Counted from the first letter of the stretch, positions 45,164 through 57,523 are shown. The stretch: DNA of 64,000 nt from Hygrophila difformis (GCA_030278955.1 JAOANR010000006.1:53658915-53722914), one strand, 5' to 3'. The notes: a model not told the origin generated them from the sequence alone. A program made the numbers and translations.

Positions 45164-46598
45164 TCACTCACTAGCATCATTCGACTCAGCTTCACTTTCA
45201 CTCTCATCATTATTTTCTCCCTCCTGTTGTTCATTCCTTGCTCCTCCAAAGCTGTCTACCCGTGCCAAAATCTTCCTGCATAGTCCTTCAACAACAGCAA
45301 CCCTTGCCTCCAGTCGATCCATTCTTCCTCTGTCCAATTCTCTTTCCTCCCGATAAACTCTTTGTAGTTCCACAGTCCTATCCTCAATGGTCCTCCTCCA
45401 TTCACCCATATCTTCCCTCAATCTATGAACTTCTACTGCTATATTTAAGGAAGAAGAAACTTCCTGTGTTGCAGCAGCAACTCCTCCCCTCCTAGATCGA
45501 GTGGTTGCTCTGGTACCTTGCGAAGCTCTAGATCTAGCATTTGCTTGTGGTTGTGGAGGTGCACTTTCCCTAGACTGTGTTGGAATATCATGAGCATTAA
45601 TCCTCAAGGGTGCAGCAGGTTTTCCAGGATGTCCTTGAATTTTAAAGGAAATTGGAAGTTTCATCACCAAGTCGGGCTTAAATGGACTCAAATCTACCCC
45701 TGCCTTCTCGCATAATTGCCAAATTAAACCGGGAAATATAAGTTTTGTCCTCTGGTCCTGAGTTTTCACCTTCAGTTCATTGGCAATAATGGTGCCGATG
45801 TCAACAGGCAACCCTACCTTAAGACGGTAGATAATCAACAGGTCATTGGCATTAGGAGCTGTGGTGTGATCCGTGGGTGAAATCTTTGACCTATAAAACA
45901 AGAGTCATTGATAATTAGGAGAATCCATAGCAGACCCCTTGACTCTTGTCTGATCATCTTCTTTGTTGTACATGACACGCCCCTGTAGCTCAAACAAAGA
46001 TTCCAAAATTAGCTTCTTGTTCCTTTCTTTATCCTCATGAGTGTTAATAAAATCAAATGGATCACCACCTCCTGAAATTGGCACCACACCATACAGTTCA
46101 TTAATCACTTCAGGGCCACATGGTACTTCAATTCCATTTACCCATGAAATATATTTTTCTCGGTTCAAGTGAGCATTGGCAGTAAACAACCTGACCAATT
46201 CCCATAAGAACGTGCCAGTTTGATGTTTAGCAAATTTTTCCCAGCCTCTGCTCTGTATGGCATCCTTCAAATAAATGCCATTGAGATCATGTTCCATGAA
46301 TCCCTTGTCATGAACAATGTCCCTGCCTTGCATTCTCAAGTAATAGGTAGCAGCATCCTGGTCAATGAAACGAGAAGCATCATATGGCTCACCAATAACT
46401 GGAGGGTTAATTAACGGAGGGGGTTTTTTTTCTTGGATTCTTCGGTCCTGCTGCCCTATCTTCCTCGGCAGCCACCTCTTCCCTCACCTCAGGTGGTGCT
46501 GCTTCATGCTCACGAATGGTAACTGATAATGGCCAAAATTGTCCATTATTTCCAATCCATTTCCGTGTCTGAGACGGACATTTTGATCGTATTCCCAT
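45164..46598 (-). pseudogene. Athila-type ORF2 of element C (one frameshift, one stop)
   Basis: Three readings join on the minus strand: 46598-46432, 46423-45905 and 45901-45164. A T8 tract at 46424-46431 (A8 in the coding strand) separates the first two by a one-base slip, and a TGA at 45902-45904 separates the last two, which share a frame. The product shows the plant transposon domain: a RGWEKF block, a VRLFTANA motif, a WVNGIEV motif, then a HTT...LLIIYRLKVGLPVDIG block and FPGLIWQLCEKAGV. A coiled coil and an acidic Ser/Glu tail end the protein. Compared with element B it lacks the long N-terminal region. Confidence 0.75.
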
Positions 46599-46846
46599 CT
46601 TATTTCAATAAGAAGGCAGTTGAATTCGACAGATTAATGCAAGTTTGTAAGAAAAATAAGTTGGTAATGAAAGACACAAAAATATGCAATTTTAATTGCA
46701 TTTGTGTTAGATAAATCCAAAAACATGAAAAAAGGAAAAAGAAAAGAAAAAGGAATGAAAAGATGGGCAAAAGAATAAAATAGCCCACAAAAATAAAAAA
46801 GATGGGAAAAAGAATGAAAATCCCACAAATTGAAATTTTGGTTAAG
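46599..46846. other. AT-rich junction between element C and LTR B
   Basis: Nothing coding is visible. Imperfect GATGGGAAAAAGAATGAAAA-like repeats occur at about 46740-46820. Element B appears to have inserted into, or next to, element C near 46846. Confidence 0.35.
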
Positions 46847-46856
46847 TGTTGAAGAT

Positions 46857-47264
46857 CAATTCGGTCTATACGCAATTCGACCTAAACCGAATTGCTTATT
46901 AGACCGAATTGCTGAAGAGAAGAAGAAAAAGAGAAGTGTTGAAGAAGGAAAGAGCAACCAATTCGGTCTGTGGCAATTCGGTCTAAACCGAATTGACCCT
47001 TAGACCGAATTGCACTTTGGAAAGAAGAAGACCCTGAGGAGAGAAGAAAAGGAGGAGTTTGATATATGCAATTCGGTCTAGGCCGAATTGAGTGCATAGA
47101 TCGGATTGCCCCAAAACAAGGAAGCCAAGCAGGAGCCATCATCAGTTCAACAAGATCAATTCGGTCTACCCATAGACCGAATCACCACATTCCATGCTCA
47201 AGATCAAGGAGAAAGACCTCATTTCACCAATTCGGTCTAAACCGAACTGCTTGAGGAGACCGAA
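46857..47264. repeat. Palindrome cluster upstream of the LTR B promoter
   Basis: At least five groups of CAATTCGGTCT and its complement AGACCGAATTG, often as an inner palindrome with outer arms, spaced roughly 80-110 bp. Copies are more degenerate than at 57997-58599. Confidence 0.85.
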
Positions 47265-47350
47265 CCACATTCGAAATTGCAGCTTTGAGCACGTGAGAAA
47301 TGCATGGCACTGTGGATGGGCCCTGATGGGCCTAGGGTTCCGAGAAGAAG

Positions 47351-47358
47351 TATAAAAG
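47351..47358 (+). promoter_or_regulatory. TATA box of LTR B
   Basis: TATAAAAG lies 87 bp after the palindrome cluster. GGTTAGGTAGGTAG follows about 100 bp downstream, parallel to LTR A. Confidence 0.5.
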
Positions 47359-48244
47359 CTGACCTTCCTCAACACAAGAAAAAATCCGAACACTAACACT
47401 TGGAGATTTGCTGGGAGACAAAAAGAAGGAGCAGAAGGTTCTCCACCCCTTAAGGGTTAGGTAGGTAGTTTAGTTAGTTAGTTTATTTTTCATGCTTGTA
47501 GTGTAGTTTTAATGCTTTTGATCTTAGTTTATTTTTATAGATGCTTGTTACTACCTTTAGTGTAGCCATTACCATAAACTTTAAATGCTTTGTAGTTATA
47601 ATGAACCCTACCTTCAAGCTAATGATGGTTTTAGGGTTATTTATTTGCTTTCAAGTGTCAATACAAGAAGGAATCCAGAAATGGGTTTTTATTTCAAGTG
47701 TTTGGCACTTATTTAATGCTTTCCTTAGCAATAAATGTTAGAATGTTTGTTTGTTTCAACTATGGTACATTTATTATGCCCTAGTTGACTTACATTCTCA
47801 ATAAATGCATGTTTAGTGGGTTTTTGGCTTGTTCTTACACCTTAGTGATTCAAATGAGTGTTATTAGGTTTTAGATGATTTTAGGGCTGTTAGAATTTAT
47901 TTTTAAGTTTATTCTGTTGCTGTTCTGTTCTCTTTATTATAGCTTATTGTTGCCTTAGATAATTTAGGTGTTCTTATTTTTATGCATGTGTTCTTATTAT
48001 TCTTAGATGTTTAGGTCTTTGATCTTTGATTGCTTGTTTGTAGAATTAGGGTTTATTTCATGCCAATACCTGCTAGACACGTAACCTATTATGCCTATTT
48101 TCCTTAAAACACTCATTAGTGTGGCTGTGAGGTGACACTGATGTGAAATGAAGGATTTGGTAAATCTTATCCATCATGAACCACACAGTGTAAATCGAAC
48201 CTGTACTTGTGAGCTCAAAATATCTTTTTTGTGAGAAAAGACAT

Positions 48245-48818
48245 GCAATTCGATTTGAGGCAATTCGGTCTAAACTGAATTGCCCATGAGGATGGAAGTG
48301 CATGGCAAAAATATTTGTTGAATACCTTATCTAAAATCTATATGCAATTCGGTCTAGGTAATTCAGTCTAGACCGAACTACCCATGAGACCGAATTACAT
48401 AACAAAAAAAATTGATTTCATGTGGTTTCCTTGCAATTCGGTCTGTGCAATTCAGTCTAGACCGAATTGCACATATAGACCGAATTGGCTTTGAAACCAC
48501 ATTGTATGCATTCCATCCCCTTCATGCCTTAATTTATTTTATGTCTCTTACCAATTCGAATTGCCAATTCGGTCTAGACCGAATTCAATTGGCAATTCGA
48601 ATTACCCTCATTTTTTGGGTAAATGCCTTAGCCCTATTTGATGAAGGAATGACTTCATCAATTCGAATTGTCCAATTCGGTTTAGACCGAATTGCTTTGA
48701 CAATTCGAATTAGAGGATGCTTCATGACTTTACAAGGATTAATTGGGTACGGTGTTACTTCATACCTCATGCATCCTCAATTCGGTCTAATTTGCATTTT
48801 GCCCAATAGATCGAATTG
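48245..48818. repeat. Palindrome cluster downstream of the LTR B promoter
   Basis: About six groups of the CAATTCGGTCT/AGACCGAATTG family. Two groups carry an additional CAATTCGAATTG-type arm, making a nested palindrome of more than 50 bp at 48551-48604. Confidence 0.85.
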
Positions 48819-51152
48819 ATTTCTTCCTTCTACTTTCAAAAATCCAAAAACATTTTATTTCTTGAGTTGTGTAAATTGCATGGGTGTATTGGGCCTAGGC
48901 CCATCACACCTAATTTTATTCATTACACATCTCAACCCATTAGTGTCTTAATTATTGTGTGATTAACACACACAATACCAAAAATATTTTCTTAATTTTA
49001 TTTATTTTCTCTTTCATTGTGTGCATGAACAACTAGTAAGAAATATATCAGACTAATGTTGGCGGGTATTCCCACACGGATAAACTAGCTCGTATTCTGA
49101 ATATTAATTACTAGTTGTTATTTTGCATGGTCCGGATAGTGGTCGGTGGAAGCCTTGGCGGTTCGTCCATCCGGGATTATAATAGCTGCTCAGCTGACTC
49201 CTATCCAGATACAGTTTCCTTTTCTTTATCTTAATTTCGAACCTGAATCTAGAGTTGTAGTAATGATAGATGATATATGCCAATGTTATCTAATAATTAT
49301 TACAGTAATAGAACATGTGGGTTTTCATCCAAATTCACAGATAATGAAGTCTAAGATGACGGCGGCAACTGTTGTTTAAGGTCTTCTGCTGTCTAAAATC
49401 ATATCACCATAATAATTAGGTTAACTGGACCACAGATAACTGCAATCCAATTAACCCTAATTATCATCTCTTTAGCCATTTTCTTCTTATCTCAGGCTAA
49501 TTCATCTTTGTGTATCAAATTCTGTCTAACCCGACTCTATATTTTGGGGTACTTTATTTTACTTCTCATATACATGTATGCATGATATTATTATGTAGAT
49601 ATTGTGGTCGATAATATTTTGGAGATCCTTCTCCTTGGACATAGAAGTCTTGATTTAAATCAGATGCTGCATAATAAATTTCCACAAAATTCACTTTATA
49701 AAATCCGGATCTGAGTAAGGAATAAATTCGACAGTTATGACTAACTCATATTCTACTGGGGGTTGATTTTGAGAATATAGAAGCAGAGTCAGCGATTAGG
49801 TCTCACCTAGTCTGAAAGGATCTGTGTTTTCATTGAAAATTTAGTACCTGTTTAGCGAATGATTTTCAAATATCTATTTGTTTCTCAAAATTACTGTGTG
49901 TTGGAAATCTTCTATTAAGTATTGCATCAAATCAGTGTCAACTTGGATTCGGATAAGATGTGATAAATAATATTGGAGGAACAACATATAGGCCTTGGTT
50001 AATTTCTAAGGTACGGTTGAGTACTCTTTCAACTACTATCTTCTCCGACCAAAGCTTAAAATTGAGTCTTGAGTGAGTACATTCGGAATAGATCTTCATA
50101 GGTCTGTTCCACTCATGTCTGTACCTCATAACTAACCAGATGTTATAAGCCCTGTGGCTTACTGGTATTTGGGAAGTTCTAAATCTGCATCTGGTCACCA
50201 AGACCAGGGGCTCTTTTATATTAACGGAATGAGATGATTTTTAAGACTTCCGAGTGATAGGTTTTTAAATGCTTTCTTTGCTGCTTTCTTTATCGCTTTC
50301 TTTAAAAAATGCTTTCATAGAGGTCACTCGGAAGGATTAGAGGTTGGCCGCCGGTTGTAAGGTTTAAGAGTTATGGATTAGTTCGGGAATTAATATAGAC
50401 TTTGGGTGTGACAAGGGGGATGATAGGAGTACTTGGCATGTCAACTAATGATGTGTTAGGTGTTGCTTATCCACCATAGATAAATAACATACCTATGCGC
50501 GGGGGCAGTTGTATATCTGTGGTATCTTGGATTTTGTTGTCTTAAGGCATGTAAATCCTTACTGTAAGTACCTGTCTGTTAAAGGGAACATAGTATAGGA
50601 AGCATGAGAGTTAGCTAACTGATGGATTATCCCAAACAAAGATCTGTGTATTAAAATGGAAGTTTAATTGTGTTTCATCTGAAATCTTGTCCAATCTTTA
50701 TTATTTCCTTCCTATCCCTTCTGTCACTTTTTAAAACTGCTTTCGTAGAATAATTTTATCCGCTTTCTTAGCATAATTCTTATTGCTTTCTTAGATATAA
50801 TTTAATCCGCTTGTAGTGTAATTTTATTGCTTTCATAGCCTAGTTTAAATTATGTCAAGTAGTTGGTAATTTAAAACACAAGCTTGAATCGAGTAACCGA
50901 GTGGAAAATCTTAGTAAACGACGTGGGCCCTGCTTCTATCGCACATCCTCCAGTGAACGATCCAGTCTTACTATAAATTACTGCAATTTTTGACACCGTG
51001 CGCTTTCGGGGGCACAGTTTCTTAACACGAGTAATAAAAACGTGACAACCTATAACTATATCCTTAATCCCAACTCCATCTTCATAATTGGTTTCATTAA
51101 ATAAAATAAAACCAGGATCATTATATTTCAGAAAATACTCATATAGTGGGAA

Positions 51153-51383
51153 CTTGTCAAAAGTTTCATGGCAAGGATCTTCATGACAGGAAATTGTCAA
51201 AAGTTTCATGCCGGGGAGGTCCACAGCGCCGTTTGAATTCCAAGTTTCTCACATGAGTAATAAAAAGTGAAATATATCCTTAAACCCATTTCCCATAAAT
51301 CATAACTCTTTTTACTTAATAAATTCAACTTGATATATTTTATAAAATAGCTCGTGTTAATGAAACTTGTCAAAAGTTTCATG
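51153..51383 (+). repeat. Repeats around the primer site of element B, with decayed primer-site copy
   Basis: TTGTCAAAAGTTTCATG occurs three times (51154-51170, 51194-51210, 51367-51383). The second copy runs into TGCCGGGGAGG and AGCGCCGTTT, a primer-site region lacking 9 nt. The third runs into the intact primer site and the same AGCGCCGTTT. Confidence 0.8.
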
Positions 51384-51399
51384 GCGCCGTTGCCGGGGA
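51382..51399 (+). promoter_or_regulatory. tRNA-Asp primer binding site of element B
   Basis: TGGCGCCGTTGCCGGGGA, identical to the site of element A, complementary to the tRNA-Asp 3' end over 18 nt. Confidence 0.9.
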
Positions 51400-51527
51400 G
51401 GATGCAGCGCCGTTTATTAAGAGAACTACACTCCTGATTTACTCATAGATAGTTTTTGTATATAGTCTTGGACCATTACTAATCTGGGGGTTGTGCAGGT
51501 GCTGTCAAATCGTGATACAAACTGCTT

Positions 51528-53297
51528 ATGCAAAGGAGAAAGGCCACATTGCCTGAGCTACCGTTCGATCTAGAAATAGAAAGGACCGCTCGCCAACTGA
51601 GGGCGCAAGCCAGACAAAGGAAAGAGCAGGAAGCCCGGACTCGTACCTCACCCGAAACCACAAGCAGTGAAATATCTGATATGGCAGAGAACCAGGACAT
51701 TCCCCCGATCTTACCAATAGACCAACCACCCAATAATCCTGGTAATGGAGCTGATGGGGGTATGGTAGAACACCCGAATCGTGCCAACGAGGAGGAAAAT
51801 CTACATAATCCAAATCAGCAACAATACCAGCAATTCCACCAACAACCACAACCCCCTAACCAATATAACCAACAAAACCAAAATATACCAAACCAGCAAT
51901 ACCAGAATCAAGCCTTCAATCAGGATCAGTTCCAAAACAACCCTCATGATCCCGATAATATTTTCCAACAGAATCCCAACTACCATTAGCAATATCAAAA
52001 CCAAGCAGAGCAAGGAAATCAACAGCAGCAAGCAGCAGCTGATTTTATGCAGCCCATCGTGGAGCCTTACCTGGATAAGCCTGGGAGAGCACAATTTCCT
52101 GCACGCAATTTTTAGCTCAGACCGGCACTCATCAACTTGGTGCAAAACAACCAATTTTGCAGTGCAAATCATGAGGATCCCCATGATCATCTCCAAACCT
52201 TCCTGGAGCTCTGCGACACAATAAAAAATCAGGGAGTCTCACCTGATGCTATAAGACTAATGTTGTTTCCCTTTTCTTTGTTTAGTGGTGCCAGGGATTG
52301 GTATAAATCATTGCCCATAAATCAGAGGAGCACCTGGGCAGATTTGGTGAGGAGTTTTCTGTTGAATTATTTTCCTGAATCTAAGATAGACGAGGGACGA
52401 GAGAAAATTGGAGAGTTCAAGATGAAGCCGGACGAGTCATTGTATGACGCAAAGGAGAGGTTCTCCAGCCTCTTGAGGCGATGCCCCCAACACGGATATC
52501 AACCGTGGGAGCAACTGAGGAAATTCTATGGAGGACTCACCCATCCATGGAGAATGATGTTGGACGCTGCAGGCGGAAGACATTTACTCCATTTGCCCAT
52601 GGATCAAGCCTGGGAAAAGATTGAGACAATGTCTGTCAATAGATCTGTATTGAACAACAGTGACAAGAAGGTGGACCCTCCTAGAAAAGTTTTTGCTATG
52701 AGTGAAGGAAAAACAGATTTCGAAAAATTGCAGGAACAGGTGGCTGCGATACAACTAGGACAAGAGAAAGGAAAGGGAGCAGGTACTTCTCAGGCAGGAG
52801 CCTCATCTAGCCAAGTGCAGGCACAGCAATCGGGAGCAATTTGTGGGCTATGTCAGGGACCACATCCAACTGACACATGTCAACAACTAGCTACCGAAAG
52901 CTGCAATTATGCAGGGAACTACCAGAACCGCCACCCCAACCTCTCCTATTCCAATAACAATGCACTCAATGCGCATTTGCTGACACAGACAAACCAGCCA
53001 AACCAATTCGCAAACCAAAACCTTCAGCAGAACTTCAGACCTCAGAACCAAGGATTCGTTCAGCAGAGAGTTCAGAACTTCCAGAATCAGAATCAGAACT
53101 TTCAACCCCATGTCCAACAGAGGCCCAACCAAAACCAAGGCCAGAATTTCCAAAACTTCCAAGCCCAACCTTATCAGAATCAGCAATACAACCAAAAGCC
53201 ACCATCTCGCCTGGAGAATTTGATGACTGAGTTTATTTCCAATCAAAGGGAGATAAACCAGCAGTTGCAGTCATCAATCAAAAATGTGGAGACGTAG
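51528..53297 (+). pseudogene. gag: Athila-type gag with three in-frame TAG codons (element B)
   Basis: The ATG at 51528 starts a frame that stays open into pol apart from TAG codons at 51987, 52113 and 53295. The N-terminus is basic (a LERTARQLRA-like helix shared with element A), then a Gln/Asn-rich linker, the gag capsid domain (WYKSL, YFPES, CPQHG motifs), and a CCHC knuckle (CGLCQGPHPTDTC) near 52845-52885, followed by a Gln/Asn-rich tail. Gag would build the cytoplasmic particle. All stops are TAG, at or next to Gln-rich positions, as CAG to TAG transitions would leave. Confidence 0.85.
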
Positions 53298-56200
53298 GTC
53301 ACCCAGTTGGCTAAGGAATTGCAGAACAGAGGGAAAGGAACATTGCCGAGCAGCACTGAAGCCAACCCGCAATGCATGGCAATCACATTGCGGGGAGGCA
53401 AGACTCTGAAGGGAAATGTTGGATCTGCAAAGAAGAAAGCTATGAAAGTAAAGGTTTCATTGGAGGTGGAAAAGGAAAAGGAAACGGTTGAAGGAGATGA
53501 AAGTGTTGAGCTGGTAAGGGATAAATCAGATACAGCGAACACGCAGGCTGAAGCTGCAAATGAAGCTGAAAAGGGTATGGGTGAAGGTACAACTTCCTTC
53601 TCTTTACCACCAAAAATTGATAATAATAAGTACATGCCAAGGGTGCCGTACCCTGCACGTCTTAAAAATAAGGAACATGACCTTAAATTCAAGAAATTTC
53701 TAGAACGGTTAAAATCTGTAGAGATAACCATTCCTCTCGTGGAAATGATTTCAGAAATGCCCACCTATGCTAAGTTCTTGAAAGAATTGATTTCAGGGAA
53801 AAGGCAGGTAGAGCAGGAGGAGGTGATCATTCTCAACAGCACATGTAGTGCCATAGTTGAGAGGAAGCTACCTGAAAAGAAAGAGGACCCTGGATGTTGC
53901 ACGCTACCAGTACAGATTGGAAAGGCCAAAGTGAGCATGGGGTTATGTGATCTGGGATCCAGCATCAACGTGATGCCTCTAGCCATGGCAATTCGCCTAA
54001 GGCTTGGAGAGATTGAACCGGTCAAGATGAAACTGCAACTGGCAGACAGATCAATCACTAAGCCCGTAGGAATCCTCAAGGATGTGATAGTCAAAACCGG
54101 CCAAGTTCTTTTCCCGGTTGACTTCATCATCCTTGACATTGAAGAGGACTCTGAAATGCCACTTATCCTGGGACGTCCGTTTTTGGCCACTGGCGGTGCA
54201 CTGATTGATGCCACATCTAGAAGAGTCACACTGAGGGTCGACAATAGAGAAATCTCTTTTGACATGGAGGAGCTGCAGAAATTCCCGAATGAGGGATCTT
54301 GTTCCATGTTTGATGTAATAGAAAGTAGGTGTGAGGACGAGAGCATAGGCTCTATGACTGTGATGACGGACAAAGTTTCAACACAGGTACTGACGCCTGG
54401 AGGTGTTGAGCAACAAAGAAGCTGCAACGCTGTTCACTTCGAAGACCCTATCACTGGGGATCTTGAAGAGTTCGACGGTGTTGAATTCACTCCGGAGGAG
54501 GAAGAGAGCACCACGGAAGAGGAAGTGGACCCTGTACTGACACAGGGTCCTGAAGGTAAATCTGATCTTTCACCCCCAACCATTTCTCGCAAATTACTGC
54601 CTTCCGTTGAATGTCCGCCAGAGCTTGAACTTAAAATACTTCCGGATCATCTTAAGTACGTTTTTCTCGCTGATCATAAAAGATTACCGGTAATTGTGTC
54701 AACCAAGCTGACACAAGAACAAGAAAAAGCTCTGGTAGACATTCTAAAGAAATATGTACATGCAATTGGATGGACCATTTCTGATATAAAAGGAATAAGC
54801 CCCTCAGTTTGCATGCACAGAATTCTAATGGAAGAGGAGTACAAGCCCTCTAGGCAACCACAAAGGCGTCTGAACCCCCACATGCAAGAAGTGGTAAGGA
54901 AAGAAGTTATCAAGCTCTTAGATGCTGGTATCATCTATCCTATATCTGACAGCAAATGGGTTAGCCCAGTGCAGGTAGTACCTAAGCGTGGGGGGATGTG
55001 CATAACGACTAATGAGCAAGGAGAAGAAGTGGCGACACATCCAGTGACCGGTTGGAGAGTTTGCATCGACTACCGGAAGCTTAACACCGCTACGCGGAAG
55101 GATCATTTTCCCTTGCCATTCATTGATCAGATGCTGGAGAGGTTGGCCGGGAGGGAGTACTACTGCTTTTTGGATGGGTACTCTGGTTACAATCAGATTG
55201 TAATAGCTAGTGAAGATCATGATAAGACCACTTTCACGTGCCCGTATGGAACTTTTGCGTACAGGCGCATGCCTTTTGGACTTTGCAATGCGCCTGCCAC
55301 TTTTCAGCGATGCATGATGTCTATCTTTTCAGAATTTATCGAAAAATGCATTGAAGTTTTCATGGATGACTTCTCTGTATATGGAGATACTTTTGATGAA
55401 TGTTTGACAAATCTTGCAAAAATTTTAAAAAGATGCGAGGACACTAACCTAGTTTTAAACTGGGAAAAGTGCCATTTCATGGTCACCGAAGGAATAGTGT
55501 TGGGTCACCGCATCTCGCGCGCGGGCATTGAAGTCGATAGGGCCAAAGTCTCAGTCATATCCAACCTTCCTTTACCAAACTCAATAAAAGCAGTTAGGAG
55601 TTTCTTAGGGCATGCCGGTTTTTACCGGAGATTCATTAAAGACTTTTCTAAAATTGCCAAGCCGCTCACTAATTTGCTATGTAAAGAAAATTCTTTCGTA
55701 ATAAATGAAGCGTGTGTTCAAGCCTTTGACACGCTCAAGAAGATGTTGATTTCTGCTCCAATAGTGCAACCACCCGATTGGTCAATGCCTTTCGAGGTAA
55801 TGTGCGATGCAAGTGATCTCGCCGTGGGTGCAGTTCTTTGGCAACATAAGGAAGGAAGGCACTGCGTGATTCATTACGCCAGCCATGCCCTGACTGAAGC
55901 CCAAGTCAATTACACCACCACGGAGAAAGAGATGTATGCTGTGGTTTTCGCGTTTGATAAATTTAGACAATACCTCATTGGTACGAAAACCATAGTATAC
56001 ACCGATCACTCTGCACTGAGATACTTGTTCAGCAAACAAGACGCCAAACCTCGATTAATCAGGTGGGTACTTTTGTCGCAAGAATTTGACATCATAATAA
56101 AAGATAGAAAAGGCCGAGACAATGGTGCTGCTGACCATTTGTCTCGAATAGAAAATGATAAAAATGAGATAGCCGTCAATGAAATTTTCTGGATGAGCAG

Positions 56201-57523
56201 CTGTTTGCCTTGCACCTTCATGATCAAGCTTTTCCATGGTTTTCCGACATTGCTAACTTTTTAGCATGTGGAATAACCCCACCATTCCAGAACAAGAAAC
56301 AGAAAGCAAGGTTCAACCAAGATGTAGTTGACTACTTCTGGGAAGATCCTTATCTCTTTAAGCATTGTGCAGATTCGATTATTAGACGATGTGTAACTGA
56401 GCATGAGGCTTATCAAATCGCTAAAAAATGTCATGAATCGGAATATGGAGGTCACCATGGCCCCACTCGAACAGCTCACAAGGTGCTCGAGTGTGGTTTG
56501 TATTGGCCTACCATTTACGAGGATTGCAAGGCGTTTGTTAAAGCTTGCGACAGATGCCAAAGATTAGGGAATATCTCCAAGAGGGATGAAATGCCTCAAA
56601 AAGGAATTCTCATCCTTGAGATTTTCGATGTATGGGGTATTGACTTCATGGGACCATTCCCGACATCTGATGGGAATCACTACATCTTGGTAGCTGTCGA
56701 TTACGTGTCCAACTGGGTCGAGGCGGTTGCGCTGCCAACCAACGATGGTCACCAAGTCATCAAATTTTTGAAAAATAACATTTTCAATAGATTTGGTGTA
56801 CCTAGGGTAATCATATCTGATGGAGGAACCCACTTTGTCAACAAAGTTTTCGCAAATCTCATGAGCAGAAGTGGGATTCTCCACAAGATCGGCACGCCTT
56901 ATCATCCCCAAACCAGTGGCCAAGTCGAGGTATCTAACCGCGGAATCAAACACATACTCGAAGCCACTGTGGGGATAACCCGCAAAGACTGGTCACGTAA
57001 ACTCAATGATGCTCTATGGGCATACCGCACTGCATTCAAGACTCCCATTGGGATGTCCCCATACAGGCTTGTCTTTGGAAAAGCCTGTCATTTGCCTGTA
57101 GAACTAGAGCACAAGGCTTACTGGGCTGTAAAAACGCTTAATTTTGACCCACGAGTTGCTCAGAGTAAGCGCAAGTTGGACCTCAATGAAATTGAGGAAA
57201 TACGTGCGCAAGCTTATGAAAGCTCGAGGATTTACAAAGAGCAGACCCAGAAGTTACACGATCGTCGTATAAAGTCTAAACACTTCTATGTTGGCCAAAA
57301 TGTCTTGTTATTTAATTCTAGGTTGAAGCTGTTCCCCGGAAAGCTTAAATCCAGATGGGAAGGGCCATACGAAGTGGTGCACGTGTTTGAAAGTGGAGCT
57401 GTCAGGATTAGAACTGACAAGGGAGAGCTGGTGGTGAATGGACACATATTCAAGGAGTATCTAAGACAGTTCGACCCCGAAAAAGAAGTCCAAATGACAT
57501 CAGAGCCGGCCTATGCTCAATAA
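53298..57523 (+). pseudogene. pol: Athila-type pol (protease, RT, RNase H, integrase) with one frameshift (element B)
   Basis: In frame with gag to about 56185, then continuing in another frame to a TAA at 57521. Protease has DLGSS near 53949 and an LGRPFLATG flap-side block. RT shows CIDYRKLN, FLDGYSGYNQI and the catalytic FMDDFSVYG near 55360. RNase H has D in CDASDLAVG and the TDHSALRYL block. Integrase shows an H-H-C-C finger (ending CDRCQR), then D in [10 protein letters not shown] in SDGGTHF and E in SGQVEVSN. The shift lies in a T-run at 56185-56188, where one T seems lost between RNase H and integrase. All catalytic residues are present, so the copy is young apart from this and the gag stops. 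Confidence 0.9.

Larger units (their letters stand above)
46847..51381 (+). repeat. 5' LTR of Athila-type element B (provisional left edge)
   Basis: The right edge is the CA before the tRNA-Asp primer site at 51382. The left edge is placed at TGTTGAAG (46847), because the palindrome family begins 10 bp later and the start resembles the TGTTGAT of related LTRs; this is inference. It would be 4.5 kb, unusually long. It holds two palindrome clusters (46857-47264 and 48245-48818) on either side of a TATA box at 47351, and the U5 block shared with LTR A at 50995-51009. No coding sequence is credible. Confidence 0.55.

Noticed and set aside
53307..53309. Separate start of pol at 53307
   Set aside because: The codon there is TTG and the frame is the same as gag; pol is a continuation of gag after a TAG.
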